Shown here one piece after another: positions 1-9,049 of a stretch of DNA of 41,546 bases. The DNA comes from Globomyces pollinis-pini (taxonomy: Eukaryota; Chytridiomycota; Chytridiomycetes; Rhizophydiales; Globomycetaceae). Location of the stretch: contig MU621241.1 in the NCBI GenBank assembly GCA_025399215.1, forward strand, positions 1 through 41,546, written 5' to 3'. The translations under genes were made by a program, and so were the position numbers. The notes below the pieces were generated by a model. It saw nothing but the letters and a program-made list of their open reading frames with translations. It made no database searches and was not told the origin of the DNA. How positions within the stretch are numbered: the stretch's first letter is position 1; each line of letters begins with the position of its first letter.

Positions 1-88
1 ACCAATCAAATGATTCCATAGACAGTGGCACGTGGTTCAGTTCATTGCATTTTGATCCATCACAGTTGTAGTACTCAGCATTAGACAT
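1..88 (-). CDS. N-terminal piece of an unrecognised protein, cut by the window edge
   Basis: On the minus strand an ATG at 88 opens a frame that stays open for 29 codons to the window edge, beginning MSNAEYYNCDGSKCNELNHV. The two cysteines and acidic/polar make-up suggest a soluble protein, but too little is present to name a family. No intron signal is visible in this piece. It could also be a chance frame. Confidence 0.35.
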   Translation of the reverse strand, partial: MSNAEYYNCDGSKCNELNHVPLSMESFDW

Positions 89-899
89 TTTTCTTAATAC
101 CATATTGCAAAGAATGGTGCCATCTTATATAGTTTTGAGATAATTTTTCCTACTTTATTGTATTTAAGGAAAAATGTAATTTTCCTTGGAATCGTTTTTA
201 TTCGATCAGTGACAAGTGTCTAAACCGTGATTTGCCACGAATACAAATTGATAACTGCAAGGTTATGAATTGCTATAATGCATTGTGTGAAATACTAAAG
301 GTACAGTTGGTTATACGTTTTTAGAGCATGCAACTTTTTCATCTATTTGAATAGTGCAATATCAAAAAGCTGATAATGTCATGGTAATTTCTGGTACATT
401 ACACGTTCGGTAAAATAAAAACCATGTAGAAGTCGTGTTTTCATGAACTGAACATGGTGGTTCAGTCAATTATTAAAAAAAACCGAGGTATTATTAGGAA
501 TGATAGGTTATGTATTCTTTAAAATCATATCTGTCAGCACTATTTCATTTTCATTTACTCTTTGTGTAATGGATTACATTGATTATTCAATTTAGAATCG
601 AGAAAATAATATCGGGATGTTGTGAAACAATATCCGATATCATGTCATGATATCGATACGATTTCCAGTTCACATCCGGTTCAAATTTAATCATGTGGTT
701 TACATAAATATCGGTATTGGGTCTCATTTAGTTTAAACAGAGTTTTTAACAGATGAGGTTCGCACAGTGATACGAAAGTACTAACCTTCCAAATCCATTA
801 CGCAACTTACATTCCATTACGATATTCAAAGACAATATGATGGATCCCAGTATATCTTTATTTAATAAAAGTTTAAAAAACAATAATTTAAACTTGAAC
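89..899. other. Intergenic stretch without a convincing gene
   Basis: No frame with coding character or intron-like joints was found. The DNA is AT-rich. It lies between a probable minus-strand start at 88 and the 3' end of the GDI gene at 900, so it should hold the promoter of the left gene and the GDI terminator. The only ordered element is the palindrome at 635-655. Confidence 0.6.
635..655. repeat. Perfect 21-base palindrome
   Basis: CGATATCATG and CATGATATCG face each other across a single T, giving a 10-bp perfect inverted repeat. A related half (ATATCGGG) lies about 20 bases to the left. This symmetry suits a dimeric transcription-factor site or a small cruciform; no known site is claimed. 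Confidence 0.6.
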
Positions 900-2499
900 T
901 TAAGCATTATCATCCATCTTCTTCACCTTTCCTTCCACTTTCAATTCATTGCCAGTGACACGTTTGTAAATACTCTTGACATCGGCACAGGTTGTTTCAA
1001 AGTGTGAGGTGGCATCGTAGGATTTAGAGATATAGACGTGGTCGGTGGTACCGTCGGCGATTGGTTCGTAAAGATCAGTGATATCCACGAATCTAGTTGT
1101 TAGAGACTTTTAGTTACCGTTCTTGAATAGGACCAAGGAGAGCTAGACCTGGTTCACATTCTTTTTCTGGGGTAGAGGTTTCGACGATGGTGGAGACAAT
1201 GGCAACATAGTAGTCTTTACCACAGACGTTGTGGGCGGCGGATACACATGCTATGTAAATATCTGCGGGTTGAGTATATAAATATGATACCGTTCTTTCG
1301 CTTGACTTGGTTTTGTGGGATAACTAATTGAACAGAGTCGGCATCACCAGTATTTGGGATAGGGTGGTTCAAGAAACAAATGATACGTACGACTTGGGAA
1401 GTCTTTTTGACTTTATCGGTAAAGTAAGATGGATCACCAATGATAATTGGGGCTTTAGCAACCTGCTTATTAGTTGAAATTTAAAACCTGTCCTTCGCTC
1501 TTTACTCCAACAGCTTTGCCATCTTCGTAAACGATTTCTTCAACAGGCTTGCTGAGCATGTAAGTACCACCATAAATGGCACTCAATCTGAGGGTGTTAA
1601 TCTTATGGTAATCTACCTTGCAAAACCTTGAGGAAGTTCACCAAGACCATAGAGTGGGTAGATATATGGTGATTTACCATACTTTGCAACAGAGTTTGCG
1701 TACAGACAAATTCGTTCATAAGTATCTCTGGCAGGAGCAGTCATGTAGGTATCATCCAAATGTAAAGCCATAGCATGGCCAATAAAGTCTTGGGTACCAG
1801 CTTCCAAACCGAATTTTTTGTAAACATCAACCATAGTAGCAGTGTTCAAGTCGATACCTTATGTTAGAGATAAAGGACTTATACCTAATGATTAAAATTA
1901 GAAAGAATACCTAAATGAATGAGATATTGGTTAATTGGTACCTTGATGAGTGGCAGGGTTGGTAAAGTCGTAATTTTGAATGAATTCAAAGAAACTCTTT
2001 GCCCGACGTTTTTCAAAGATTCCCATGAGAGGAGAAAGCAAAGCTTCTTGAGTGTTTGCTGGGACTTTAGAAATCTTTCCATCCCGATACACAAAGGAAC
2101 CCTCAATTTGACGGAACTCGAGGTAACGAGTAACATCAGTATGGTAAAGGATATTAACAAATTCACCGGAAGCCATGGCGAATTTAGGGATCAAATCAAC
2201 GTTATAATCACGATCACGGCCAAATTGAGCAGGGGGAGCCATACCTTCTCTGAATTTGCGATACAACTACAGAATGAGATTGGCTAAGAGATACCTGAGA
2301 AGTTAATGGCAGTAGTTATAATACCTGAGTCAAGTTCAAGGAAGCAGATTCACCACCATAGTAATCGTTCTTGTCCATATGTAAGACTTTCTTACCTTCG
2401 ACAGAGAGTAAACCGGATAAGATACATTCAGTTAAACCAGTTCCTAATACAATAACATCATAATTTTCGTCCTGCTGATGAGAGAGAGTAAGTTACCAT
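900..2499 (-). CDS. GDI1: Rab GDP-dissociation inhibitor
   Basis: Extracts prenylated, GDP-bound Rab GTPases from membranes and keeps them soluble for recycling in vesicle traffic; a cytosolic protein. The spliced product is about 441 residues, the usual length. The N-terminus has the dinucleotide-fold sequence [13 protein letters not shown] (residues 5-17), followed by [20 protein letters not shown], the [16 protein letters not shown] region, [20 protein letters not shown] and, near the C-terminus, [11 protein letters not shown], all hallmarks of GDI rather than of REP. There are seven introns: 2472-2496 (directly after the start ATG), 2267-2324, 1858-1941, 1588-1616, 1463-1487, 1263-1290 and 1093-1117. 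Five are 25-29 bases. The other two are chains of two and three intron units. Removing all seven keeps frame. Divergent from the zinc-finger gene at 3098. Confidence 0.96.
1858..1941 (-). other. Chain of three complete GT-AG intron units in the GDI gene
   Basis: The 84-base intron splits without remainder into 1911-1941 (31), 1885-1910 (26) and 1858-1884 (27). Read on the minus strand, every unit starts GTA and ends AG, and the joints read AG|GT. Units two and three contain CTAAT and CTAAC branch-point-like motifs. Protein conservation (residues ...HQG then IDLNTATM...) fixes the outer borders. The other single introns of this gene are 25-29 bases. Confidence 0.85.
2267..2324 (-). other. Chain of two complete GT-AG intron units in the GDI gene
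   Basis: The 58-base intron is 2295-2324 (30) plus 2267-2294 (28). Each unit begins GTA and ends AG; the joint is AG|GT. The outer borders are set by the conserved GDI reading ...SLNLTQ then LYRKFREG..., in phase 0. Confidence 0.82.
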
Positions 2500-2814
2500 T
2501 TTGAAGATAAAAAAGCAAGGATGAAAAACAAATGATATACAAGAACGCCAAAAGGAAGGCTTGAATGGCGTTTGCGGGAACACAAGCAACAAGGGTAATG
2601 AATGAAGGTTTAGTAAATCATTGAGTAATTGTTTGCTTGGTTGTTTGTTATTGGTAATTGGTAGTATAGTAATTGGTAGTATTGTCTAGTGCTTAATTAA
2701 AATACTTTGTAAATATTCCATCCTGTACATTGTTACTACTTTAATTTCACTAAAACTACATCTAATGATTACTACTAATAATAACTATTTAAACTATTAA
2801 CAGTGAATGAATAG

Positions 2815-2874
2815 ACACTAACAAGAGATACTAATATAATAATTATCAACAACAAACACTAACAAGAGATACTA
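2815..2874. repeat. Two perfect 19-base direct repeats
   Basis: ACACTAACAAGAGATACTA occurs at 2815-2833 and again at 2856-2874, a spacing of 41 bases. It lies in the shared upstream region of GDI and the zinc-finger gene; a regulatory role is possible but unproven. Confidence 0.7.
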
Positions 2875-2912
2875 GCAATTGTTACTAGTAACAGATACTA
2901 GCAGCAACGCAA

Positions 2913-2944
2913 GACAACAGACTCCTGGGGGGTGGTCTGTTGTC
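2913..2944. repeat. Hairpin, 10-bp perfect stem with 12-base loop
   Basis: GACAACAGAC (2913-2922) pairs with GTCTGTTGTC (2935-2944); the loop holds a run of six G. It stands about 150 bases before the zinc-finger start codon. Two other hairpins of very similar geometry occur at 9242 and 29484. Confidence 0.7.
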
Positions 2945-3097
2945 GATCACTCTCGTGGCGTGTCATTCCAATTTGGTTGTTGTCTTATATACTAACTATC
3001 CTAATTACTACTATCTTGATACTATCCTAATTATCACTATCCTAATACTACCTTAATTAATTTCTTATTTTATCTCTTATTACTCTTTATATTACTT

Positions 3098-4672
3098 ATG
3101 GACTCTAATCTAGATTCAGATTGTGACTTTCAACAAAAATACTATAAAGCCTTAGAAGAACAAGTTGTACTCCATAGAATCATCTCTGAACAACAGGATG
3201 AAATTCAGAAACTTAGAGGTACTCTATCCTTTCTTACTTTCCCAGATCTACACTCCTCCTTTAAATCCACCGATGATCTCAAAACTGACTCAAAACCTCT
3301 CTCTAATAAACGATCATGTATCGATTGCTGTGCCAACACTACTTCCCAATGGTACAATGACCATGAACGCTTGGGTTGCTTCATTTGTAAAAACTGTTAT
3401 AGGAAACGTTGGAGAAAACGAAACTCTCTTCAGTTACAATCTTGCAACCTCTGTCACACAACCACCACAAACGCTTGGGTTCAAGCAAAAGACGATCAAT
3501 TATTCTGCCAAACTTGTGATTGGAATAGATCCTTGCCCAATCCACCCTTGGGTGATTGCTCTGCATGTAAACAACATACTGAAATCAAATGGTATCCGAA
3601 TCACACTACTGGTGTCTTGTGTGCTGCTTGCTATGGACAAATTCTGCCGACACAAATAACTCCCACAAACTCCAATGCAACCACCCAGCAATCTCCTCAG
3701 ACTCCCACTCCTACTTCCGCCACCTCTAATCAAAGCTCAGGCTTTTCGGGAAGAAAATGTGGTCATTGTGGTGTTACTCGTACGTCTTGTTGGTACAAGG
3801 ACAGGAAAAAATTAGGTGGTCATGTTTGCCGTAAATGTTACACACAGCAAAACATGACCCGAATGGACATTTTGCCTGATGGGACTACCCAGCGTCGCCA
3901 GTGTGGTACCTGTGAGTCAGTAGAGACTACATCTTGGTATAACGACCCAGAAATTGCTGGTCGCTTCAATTGTATTAGATGCTATCAAAGGCGTCGATTA
4001 CGTAGTTTGTCAAGTCAAGATATCAAACGCAACAAAACCGAAACCACAGCTAATATGTCGGCTAGGCTTCGTACCCTTGGAAAAGTTCAGGAATTGGCTG
4101 ATCAAGACAAGCAAATGACTTCTAATCCGATTGATACTACTTCACTTGATTTCCTCGTTAACAACCTACCTTCATTGGATTCGAAACAAAGTGACGCTTC
4201 TGGTGATCCAAACTTTCCCCATTCTGAATTTCAACCAAGTAATCAAAAATCCAATGCAGCGACTGTAAATCAAACATCACCACAACAGCCGAATGAAAAG
4301 CGAAAGGAACCGGGCTTTCAGTCCAACACACAAACCCCACCTATTCAATCAAAACGTGTCAAAAGAAGCGAAGTAGCTAATACAACCACCCAATCAAAAC
4401 CAGATAAAATAGAGTGGGATTTGGGTGAAATAGCCAAAATAATTACTGGAGAAATGATTGACTCCAATATTCCAAACACCACAAGGCACAATTCCAGCAC
4501 ACCAAACTGGGATCTAGACGAATTGGCCAATATGATCAGCAATGACACGACACTCTTATCTGACCAAACCACACAATTCGAACCGTCAACGTCGTGGAAA
4601 GTTGAGAAACTTGAACCTTCTGAAACTGTTACCATAGATGCACCTACTACATGGGAACGGACTCTTCAGTGA
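3098..4672 (+). CDS. Intronless protein with five GATA-like zinc fingers
   Basis: A 524-residue single-exon frame from an ATG at 3098. The N-terminus (about 14-42) looks like a short coiled coil. Five cysteine-rich units follow at about residues 74-100, 116-140, 154-178, 221-247 and 269-295. Four fit CxxC-(x)-T-x-x-WY-x-D/N-x(4-7)-G-x(2-3)-CxxCY, a GATA-type pattern in which the usual tryptophan is followed by tyrosine; the second unit is shorter and reads AWVQ. After some fingers comes a basic stretch (YRKRWRKRN, CYQRRRLR). The C-terminal half is Q/N/S/T-rich and holds two repeats of the form WDLxExAxxI (IEWDLGEIAKII, NWDLDELANMI), which may be protein contacts. Probably a nuclear DNA-binding regulator; the family member is not recognised. 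Classical GATA factors carry one or two fingers, so five is odd. Confidence 0.85.
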   Translation: MDSNLDSDCDFQQKYYKALEEQVVLHRIISEQQDEIQKLRGTLSFLTFPDLHSSFKSTDDLKTDSKPLSNKRSCIDCCANTTSQWYNDHERLGCFICKNCYRKRWRKRNSLQLQSCNLCHTTTTNAWVQAKDDQLFCQTCDWNRSLPNPPLGDCSACKQHTEIKWYPNHTTGVLCAACYGQILPTQITPTNSNATTQQSPQTPTPTSATSNQSSGFSGRKCGHCGVTRTSCWYKDRKKLGGHVCRKCYTQQNMTRMDILPDGTTQRRQCGTCESVETTSWYNDPEIAGRFNCIRCYQRRRLRSLSSQDIKRNKTETTANMSARLRTLGKVQELADQDKQMTSNPIDTTSLDFLVNNLPSLDSKQSDASGDPNFPHSEFQPSNQKSNAATVNQTSPQQPNEKRKEPGFQSNTQTPPIQSKRVKRSEVANTTTQSKPDKIEWDLGEIAKIITGEMIDSNIPNTTRHNSSTPNWDLDELANMISNDTTLLSDQTTQFEPSTSWKVEKLEPSETVTIDAPTTWERTLQ

Positions 4673-5068
4673 TTGTAATCTTTGTTGTACATATTTCGGC
4701 CCTTTTCGTGTTTTTTTTCTGAATTTCTTAAATTAATAATACTTTTAACTGTATTGATTTTTATTTTTAATGTGAGATAAAAAAATTAAATGGAGGTATA
4801 AGTGATTGAGGTGTGTTTTAGAGTTGGTAGGATTGATTGAGCATAGCCATAATCAATTGGTTTCTATGACGCGAAGGAATAGAATAGTTATGATTCGTAC
4901 AAATCGCGAGAGAACTTTACTTGAGATTCCTTAGGGTATTTAAAGATTGAAGATGTTCAATTTGAAATCATTTATACAAAGTTTGTGATGGTTTGACTCA
5001 GATGAAACACTCGTGTGAGTTCCCAAATTGGAACCTAATAGAAAAAGCCATCTGAACTTTACCAATCA
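4673..5068. other. Intergenic stretch
   Basis: No gene seen. It should hold the 3' end of the zinc-finger gene (AATAATA-rich sequence near 4733-4742) and the promoter of the sterol acyltransferase. A single CTTAGGGTA occurs near 4930. Confidence 0.55.
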
Positions 5069-6999
5069 ATGACAGATATTCAGGTAAATCAAGTAGGAAT
5101 AACCATTCAGGATTCAAATCCAGTAATATCACCCACAGACCTCATTGCCGAAAAACTAGTAAGAGATGTCATAACAGAAACACATTCTGATATGGTCATT
5201 GATACTATTGCTGAACAACTTGTCCATAAAGTCATTAATGAATCTATTCCTAAACCAGTATGCCAATCATTATAACATTAGAATCGATTGTTGAAGCATC
5301 CACCTCATTTATATGAGTTCAACGTCAGATTGCAATCAGAGATGTCCATTGATTCAGAATCACTTGATGCCGTCGATGGTGAAGACAAAACCTTAATCGA
5401 TTCCAATGATGAAGGTTCAATTGAAAAACCAGAATTACCAAAAGAACCTCAACAACAAGATATAAAACATAATGATAATGGAAAAAAACATTTGGATTAT
5501 GAATATCCGCTCAAATATACACCAATATCGAATCGACCGGTACGTAAATACAAGCACCGGAAATTCAAAAGTTTATTTAAACCACGACAATCATACCTAG
5601 ATTTCGAACGTCTTATGATGGGCAAAAACGAATTCCGAGGATTCTTTATCCTATTCTGGGTAGGTCTCGGATTCAAAACACTCATCACCCTCTATGAATT
5701 CTGGAAAGTCAATGGATCACTCATCTCATTCGAAATGATCTCGATGGTGGGTGAACATGGTATTGATATGCTGAAAAGCGATTTGGCTATGGTTCTCAGT
5801 ACATTTACTTTTGTGTTTTTTCAGAAATTTATTGTTTATGGAATTGTACCATTGAAGTACGCTTCCCAGTTACAACATGTCATCCAAGCCATTTGGTACT
5901 TGTTCTATCTGGTTTACTGTTACACCAGACCATGGGGATGGGTAAAACTGATTTTTTTAATGAATCTAGATTCAAAAGTTATATTTCGTATTGCATTTAA
6001 CAGCGAATTTAATGAAATCGTATTCATACAATTCATACAATATCAATCTTCATTACCGGTTGATTCGATACCATGCATTACAGAACCAATCGCTGGTTGA
6101 TATACATATCTCAAATGATTTGTTGACCGAACGAGACGATCTGTTTTTGGAATTGACTACCGAACATGGAGGGTTTTTCCCATCCAACTTGACTTTTACC
6201 AATTTCATTGTAAAATCTTTTCATGAGTTTCATAAATAGGATTTTCAATTGGTACCTTCATTAGTATATGAAATCAAATTCCCAAGGACAGAGAAATTCA
6301 GATTATGGTATTTCATGGAACGACTCTGTAGTGGTATTATCGCTGCTACGTTCTTATTCTTGACCATCCAACATTCCGTCATGCCTGTATTTGATAAACT
6401 ACCCCAACAATCTTTTATTGATTCTTTCCTCGAATTAATCATTCCATTCATGATTTGCTGGCTTCTCATGTTTTTCCTCCTCTTTGATGTAATATTGTTG
6501 ATGTTTACCATAGTGTATTACGAATTTTTTTGCGGAAATCACTTGTTTTGCTGATCGACAGTTTTATTCCGATTGGTGGAATTCACCAACCTATGACGCT
6601 TTTGCTCGTGACTGGAATAAACCAGTACATCAGTTCTTATTACGACATTGTTATCAAGAATCAATGACAAATTTGATGTTATCGAAACAAGAAGCCATGC
6701 TATTGACGTTCTTTATTTCGTCACTTGTCCATGAATTAGTGGTATTAATGCTTGGTGGGAAATTTGTAAGTTTTCATTGATGTGTTTTTATACATAGAGA
6801 TTTTATTTGTTTGGAATGCAAATGTTTCAAATTCCATTGATTTATATCAGTAGTTTGAAGATGTTTAAAGGATATGAATTGGCTGGTAACTGCTTCTTTT
6901 GGTTTGGCATGTATATTGTAAGTCTGATATCTTTTTGTTTATCAATTTTAGGGACCTCCATTGATGACTGTCGGTTATTTACGGGAAATTTACGTTTAA
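5069..6999 (+). CDS. ARE2: Sterol O-acyltransferase (MBOAT family, Are1/Are2 type)
   Basis: Esterifies sterols with fatty acyl-CoA for storage in lipid droplets; a polytopic ER membrane enzyme. The spliced product is about 576 residues. It has an acidic soluble N-terminus (to about residue 135), then many hydrophobic segments. Family landmarks, in order, are WIQKLYFVLH...MKSYSYN, FPSNLTF, LVYEIKFPRTEKFR, FADRQFYSDWWN (the FYxDWWN signature), PVHQFLLRHCY, the catalytic-histidine segment SSLVHELVV, FQIPLIY and GPPLMTVGYLREIYV. The PVHQFLLRH stretch favours the sterol rather than the diacylglycerol branch. Introns: 5084-5110, 5258-5281, 5942-5969, 6210-6239, 6489-6513, 6766-6797 and 6918-6951 (24-34 bases). 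The first is in frame and could be retained without harm. The start is the first ATG of the frame that splices into the second exon. Confidence 0.93.
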
Positions 7000-7211
7000 A
7001 AATAATATAAGACCTCTTTTTTGTAGTCTGTCGTTTTAGATTCCCCGAAAGTGTAAACGTCTTATTTTATAGATCCGTGAGTATAGAATTAACGACAAGA
7101 CCAAAGAACACAAAAAATAATCTATGTTACTGCATAGTTACATAAAGTTAAAGAGTCAAAAAGTATATTAAATTCGGAATTTGTAAATAAACGATACAGA
7201 CTGGTAATACT

Positions 7212-7397
7212 TTAACGCATTGAAAACAGAGCAGAAAGTCTCTTCTTGATAGATTTCATAGAAGTATTTGATTTCCAAGATTGTCCAGTGGGAAACGATT
7301 CCAAATTCATATTCATATCCAGATTTTCTTTTGGAATAAGCGTGGAATTTTTGTTGATGAAATTGGCGTAATAGCTTGGAGGAAATGATTTTGTCAT
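7212..7397 (-). CDS. Small duplicated protein, copy 1 (61 residues)
   Basis: Hypothetical protein starting MTKSFPPSYYANFINKN. It shares almost its whole length with the frame at 8103-8291: an SFPPxYYANFINKN start, the block LIPKENLDMNMNLESFPTGQ, and a basic end SMKSIKKRLS. Several codons differ only at the third base between the copies, which argues for selection on protein. The frame runs 14 codons further upstream, but that part overlaps a TATAAAA motif whose counterpart in copy 2 is clearly outside the frame, so the internal ATG at 7397 is preferred. No family is recognised. The basic amphipathic end could bind membrane or protein. Confidence 0.65.
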   Translation of the reverse strand: MTKSFPPSYYANFINKNSTLIPKENLDMNMNLESFPTGQSWKSNTSMKSIKKRLSALFSMR

Positions 7398-8102
7398 ATT
7401 GATATCTTTGATGGTGGTGATCTGTTCTTTTATACTCATTACTCGATTTTAACCTTCAATCACATGATCTTGTTGGTTGATATCTACACAGCATTCCATC
7501 AACAAGTGAGGCCAATACCAAAGGAAGTATGAAACATTGTAATACTTTTACTTTGGAGTTAGTAGATCGCTGTCTACGATATACCTGACACAAAAGTTAA
7601 TATTTCGTTTATTTTTTTACAATTCGCAATTGAACATCTGCATTCAACCATATTAAGACTTCATGGCATCAGCTATTGTAAGATTCATTTGAAAAATACT
7701 TTAGTGTTAGCGTTATCTTGATTTATTTTGTATATTGCAAAAGTAGTTTCGTTAATCAGATTGTATTTGTTCAGCAAGACACAGCTAAAATCTGATAAAC
7801 CAAATCTAAACATGTTGTCTTTTGTAGTTAGCATTCGGAGAAAAGCGCGGGAAATCAATTGAATGAATGGCTTGGTCATTTCAACTTGAATAACGCGATA
7901 TGAATTCAGTGAACTTCTATTAGGCTTTAAATCAATGAGTCGATAATTGCTTCCGTATGAAAGAGTGTTTTGTACACCACATATTCATTTTAACATAGAT
8001 ACGTTACAGAATCTCACATTTTTTTATTTGATTCAAAAAATTTATTATTGTAAAAAAGTTGTAAGTAAACAAGAAATATTGAACAGTATGATTGAATTAG
8101 AA
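7398..8102. other. Stretch between the two small-gene copies
   Basis: Apart from the promoter of copy 1, no supported gene. A 64-codon minus-strand frame at 7685-7879 and a 61-codon plus-strand frame at 7947-8132 lack recognisable features; the latter overlaps the end of copy 2. DNA is strongly AT-rich. Confidence 0.5.
7428..7437 (-). promoter_or_regulatory. TATA-like box of small gene copy 1
   Basis: GAGTATAAAA on the minus strand, about 31 bases before the preferred start. The same ten bases precede copy 2 (8334-8343). Conservation at the same relative place supports a core promoter. Confidence 0.5.
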
Positions 8103-8291
8103 TTAGCGAGTCAATGTAAACATATTAGATAATCTTTTCTTGATCGATTTCATAGAGTTCGCTGATTTTGTAGATTGTCCAGTGGGAAATGATTCCAAAT
8201 TCATATTCATATCCAGATTTTCTTTTGGAATAAGCGTGACATTCTTGTTGATGAAATTTGCGTAATAGTTTGGAGGAAATGATTTTGCCAT
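8103..8291 (-). CDS. Small duplicated protein, copy 2 (62 residues)
   Basis: Paralogue of the gene at 7212-7397, in the same orientation and about 0.9 kb away. It starts MAKSFPPNYYANFINKNVTL and ends in a basic SMKSIKKRLSNMFTL. The central block that follows LIPKENLDMNMN is identical to copy 1. Similarity fades soon after the stop and upstream of the TATA-like box, so the duplication covered little more than the gene. Function unknown. Confidence 0.65.
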   Translation of the reverse strand: MAKSFPPNYYANFINKNVTLIPKENLDMNMNLESFPTGQSTKSANSMKSIKKRLSNMFTLTR

Positions 8292-8809
8292 AGTATGTTT
8301 TGATTTGATAGGTAATGGGATAATTATCTCTATTTTTATACTCTTTCAGATCAAGAACATGATCACATTTGCCCTGTCACATGCCCAGATTTCAATAGCG
8401 ATTGATCCACCAAACGTTGAGCCAAAAGAAGTAGGGGCTACTTCTTTTAGGTTTGCAGTGCAATGGCCTGTAGGAAACAAGTTCAATTAAATAATTAGAT
8501 ATGGTTGATTGTGAATCAACCAATCTACTAATAACATATCAATTAATAAATTACAAACTCTCTTCTGTTTAGTTACATTTGGATTGCAAGTCATTCAAAT
8601 TAGTATAGGGGATTTTTTACTATTGATTCAAGGAATAGGTAAAGTGAAGAACGCGTTGATTTGATAGAACATATGGAAGTGTGTTTGATATTTTAAAGGG
8701 AAGTAGAAATGATGTATTCCATATATATACCATAAGTCAATTACTTGTTGGGCCACTCTGACTCCCCACATTTTCATGGTGTTCTAACATTCAATGTGTA
8801 CTGGATAAA
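8292..8809. other. Intergenic stretch
   Basis: Holds the promoter of small gene copy 2 at its left end. A plus-strand frame at 8305-8490 has no early ATG and no recognisable domain. A TATATATA run near 8720-8728 could serve the frame starting at 8810. Confidence 0.5.
8334..8343 (-). promoter_or_regulatory. TATA-like box of small gene copy 2
   Basis: GAGTATAAAA on the minus strand, about 43 bases before the start codon at 8291, matching the box of copy 1. Confidence 0.5.
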
Positions 8810-9049
8810 ATGTCAATCACCCACAACAACCAAGCTAATTCTAGTATTCACAAAATGAGCGATCGTTCGCATGTTACAAACGCAGTCAGAAACAACGAAG
8901 TACAAATGTTTGAATTTCCAGTTACAATCGATTTGAGATATAGGGATGGTACCCCAACGAAATGTACTTACTCTCAACTTGTTCAACGAAGATTTGAAAG
9001 ATTTGTTGATGGAATCAAAGACATTATTCAAGGAGTTGAGTCCAGTTGA
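8810..9049 (+). CDS. Possible small protein of 79 residues
   Basis: A frame from ATG 8810 with mixed, fairly ordinary amino-acid content (FPVTIDLRYRDGTPTKCTY, then a basic helix-like QRRFERFVDGIKDII). No family is recognised. The opposite strand is also open over the same interval, which weakens the case. A TATATATA sequence lies about 85 bases upstream. Confidence 0.35.
   Translation: MSITHNNQANSSIHKMSDRSHVTNAVRNNEVQMFEFPVTIDLRYRDGTPTKCTYSQLVQRRFERFVDGIKDIIQGVESS

Larger units (their letters stand above)
2500..3097. other. Divergent promoter region between GDI and the zinc-finger gene
   Basis: No gene seen. It contains low-complexity repeats: two copies of AGTAATTGGTAGTAT-like sequence near 2650-2690, a perfect 19-base direct repeat (2815-2833 and 2856-2874), a strong hairpin (2913-2944) and pyrimidine-rich TATCCTAAT-type repeats just before the zinc-finger start. 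Confidence 0.6.

Noticed and set aside
1919..2287. Plus-strand 122-codon frame
   Set aside because: Lies opposite well-supported GDI exons and introns; a shadow frame.
8305..8490. Plus-strand 61-codon frame
   Set aside because: No ATG near its beginning, overlaps the promoter of small gene copy 2, no recognisable domain.
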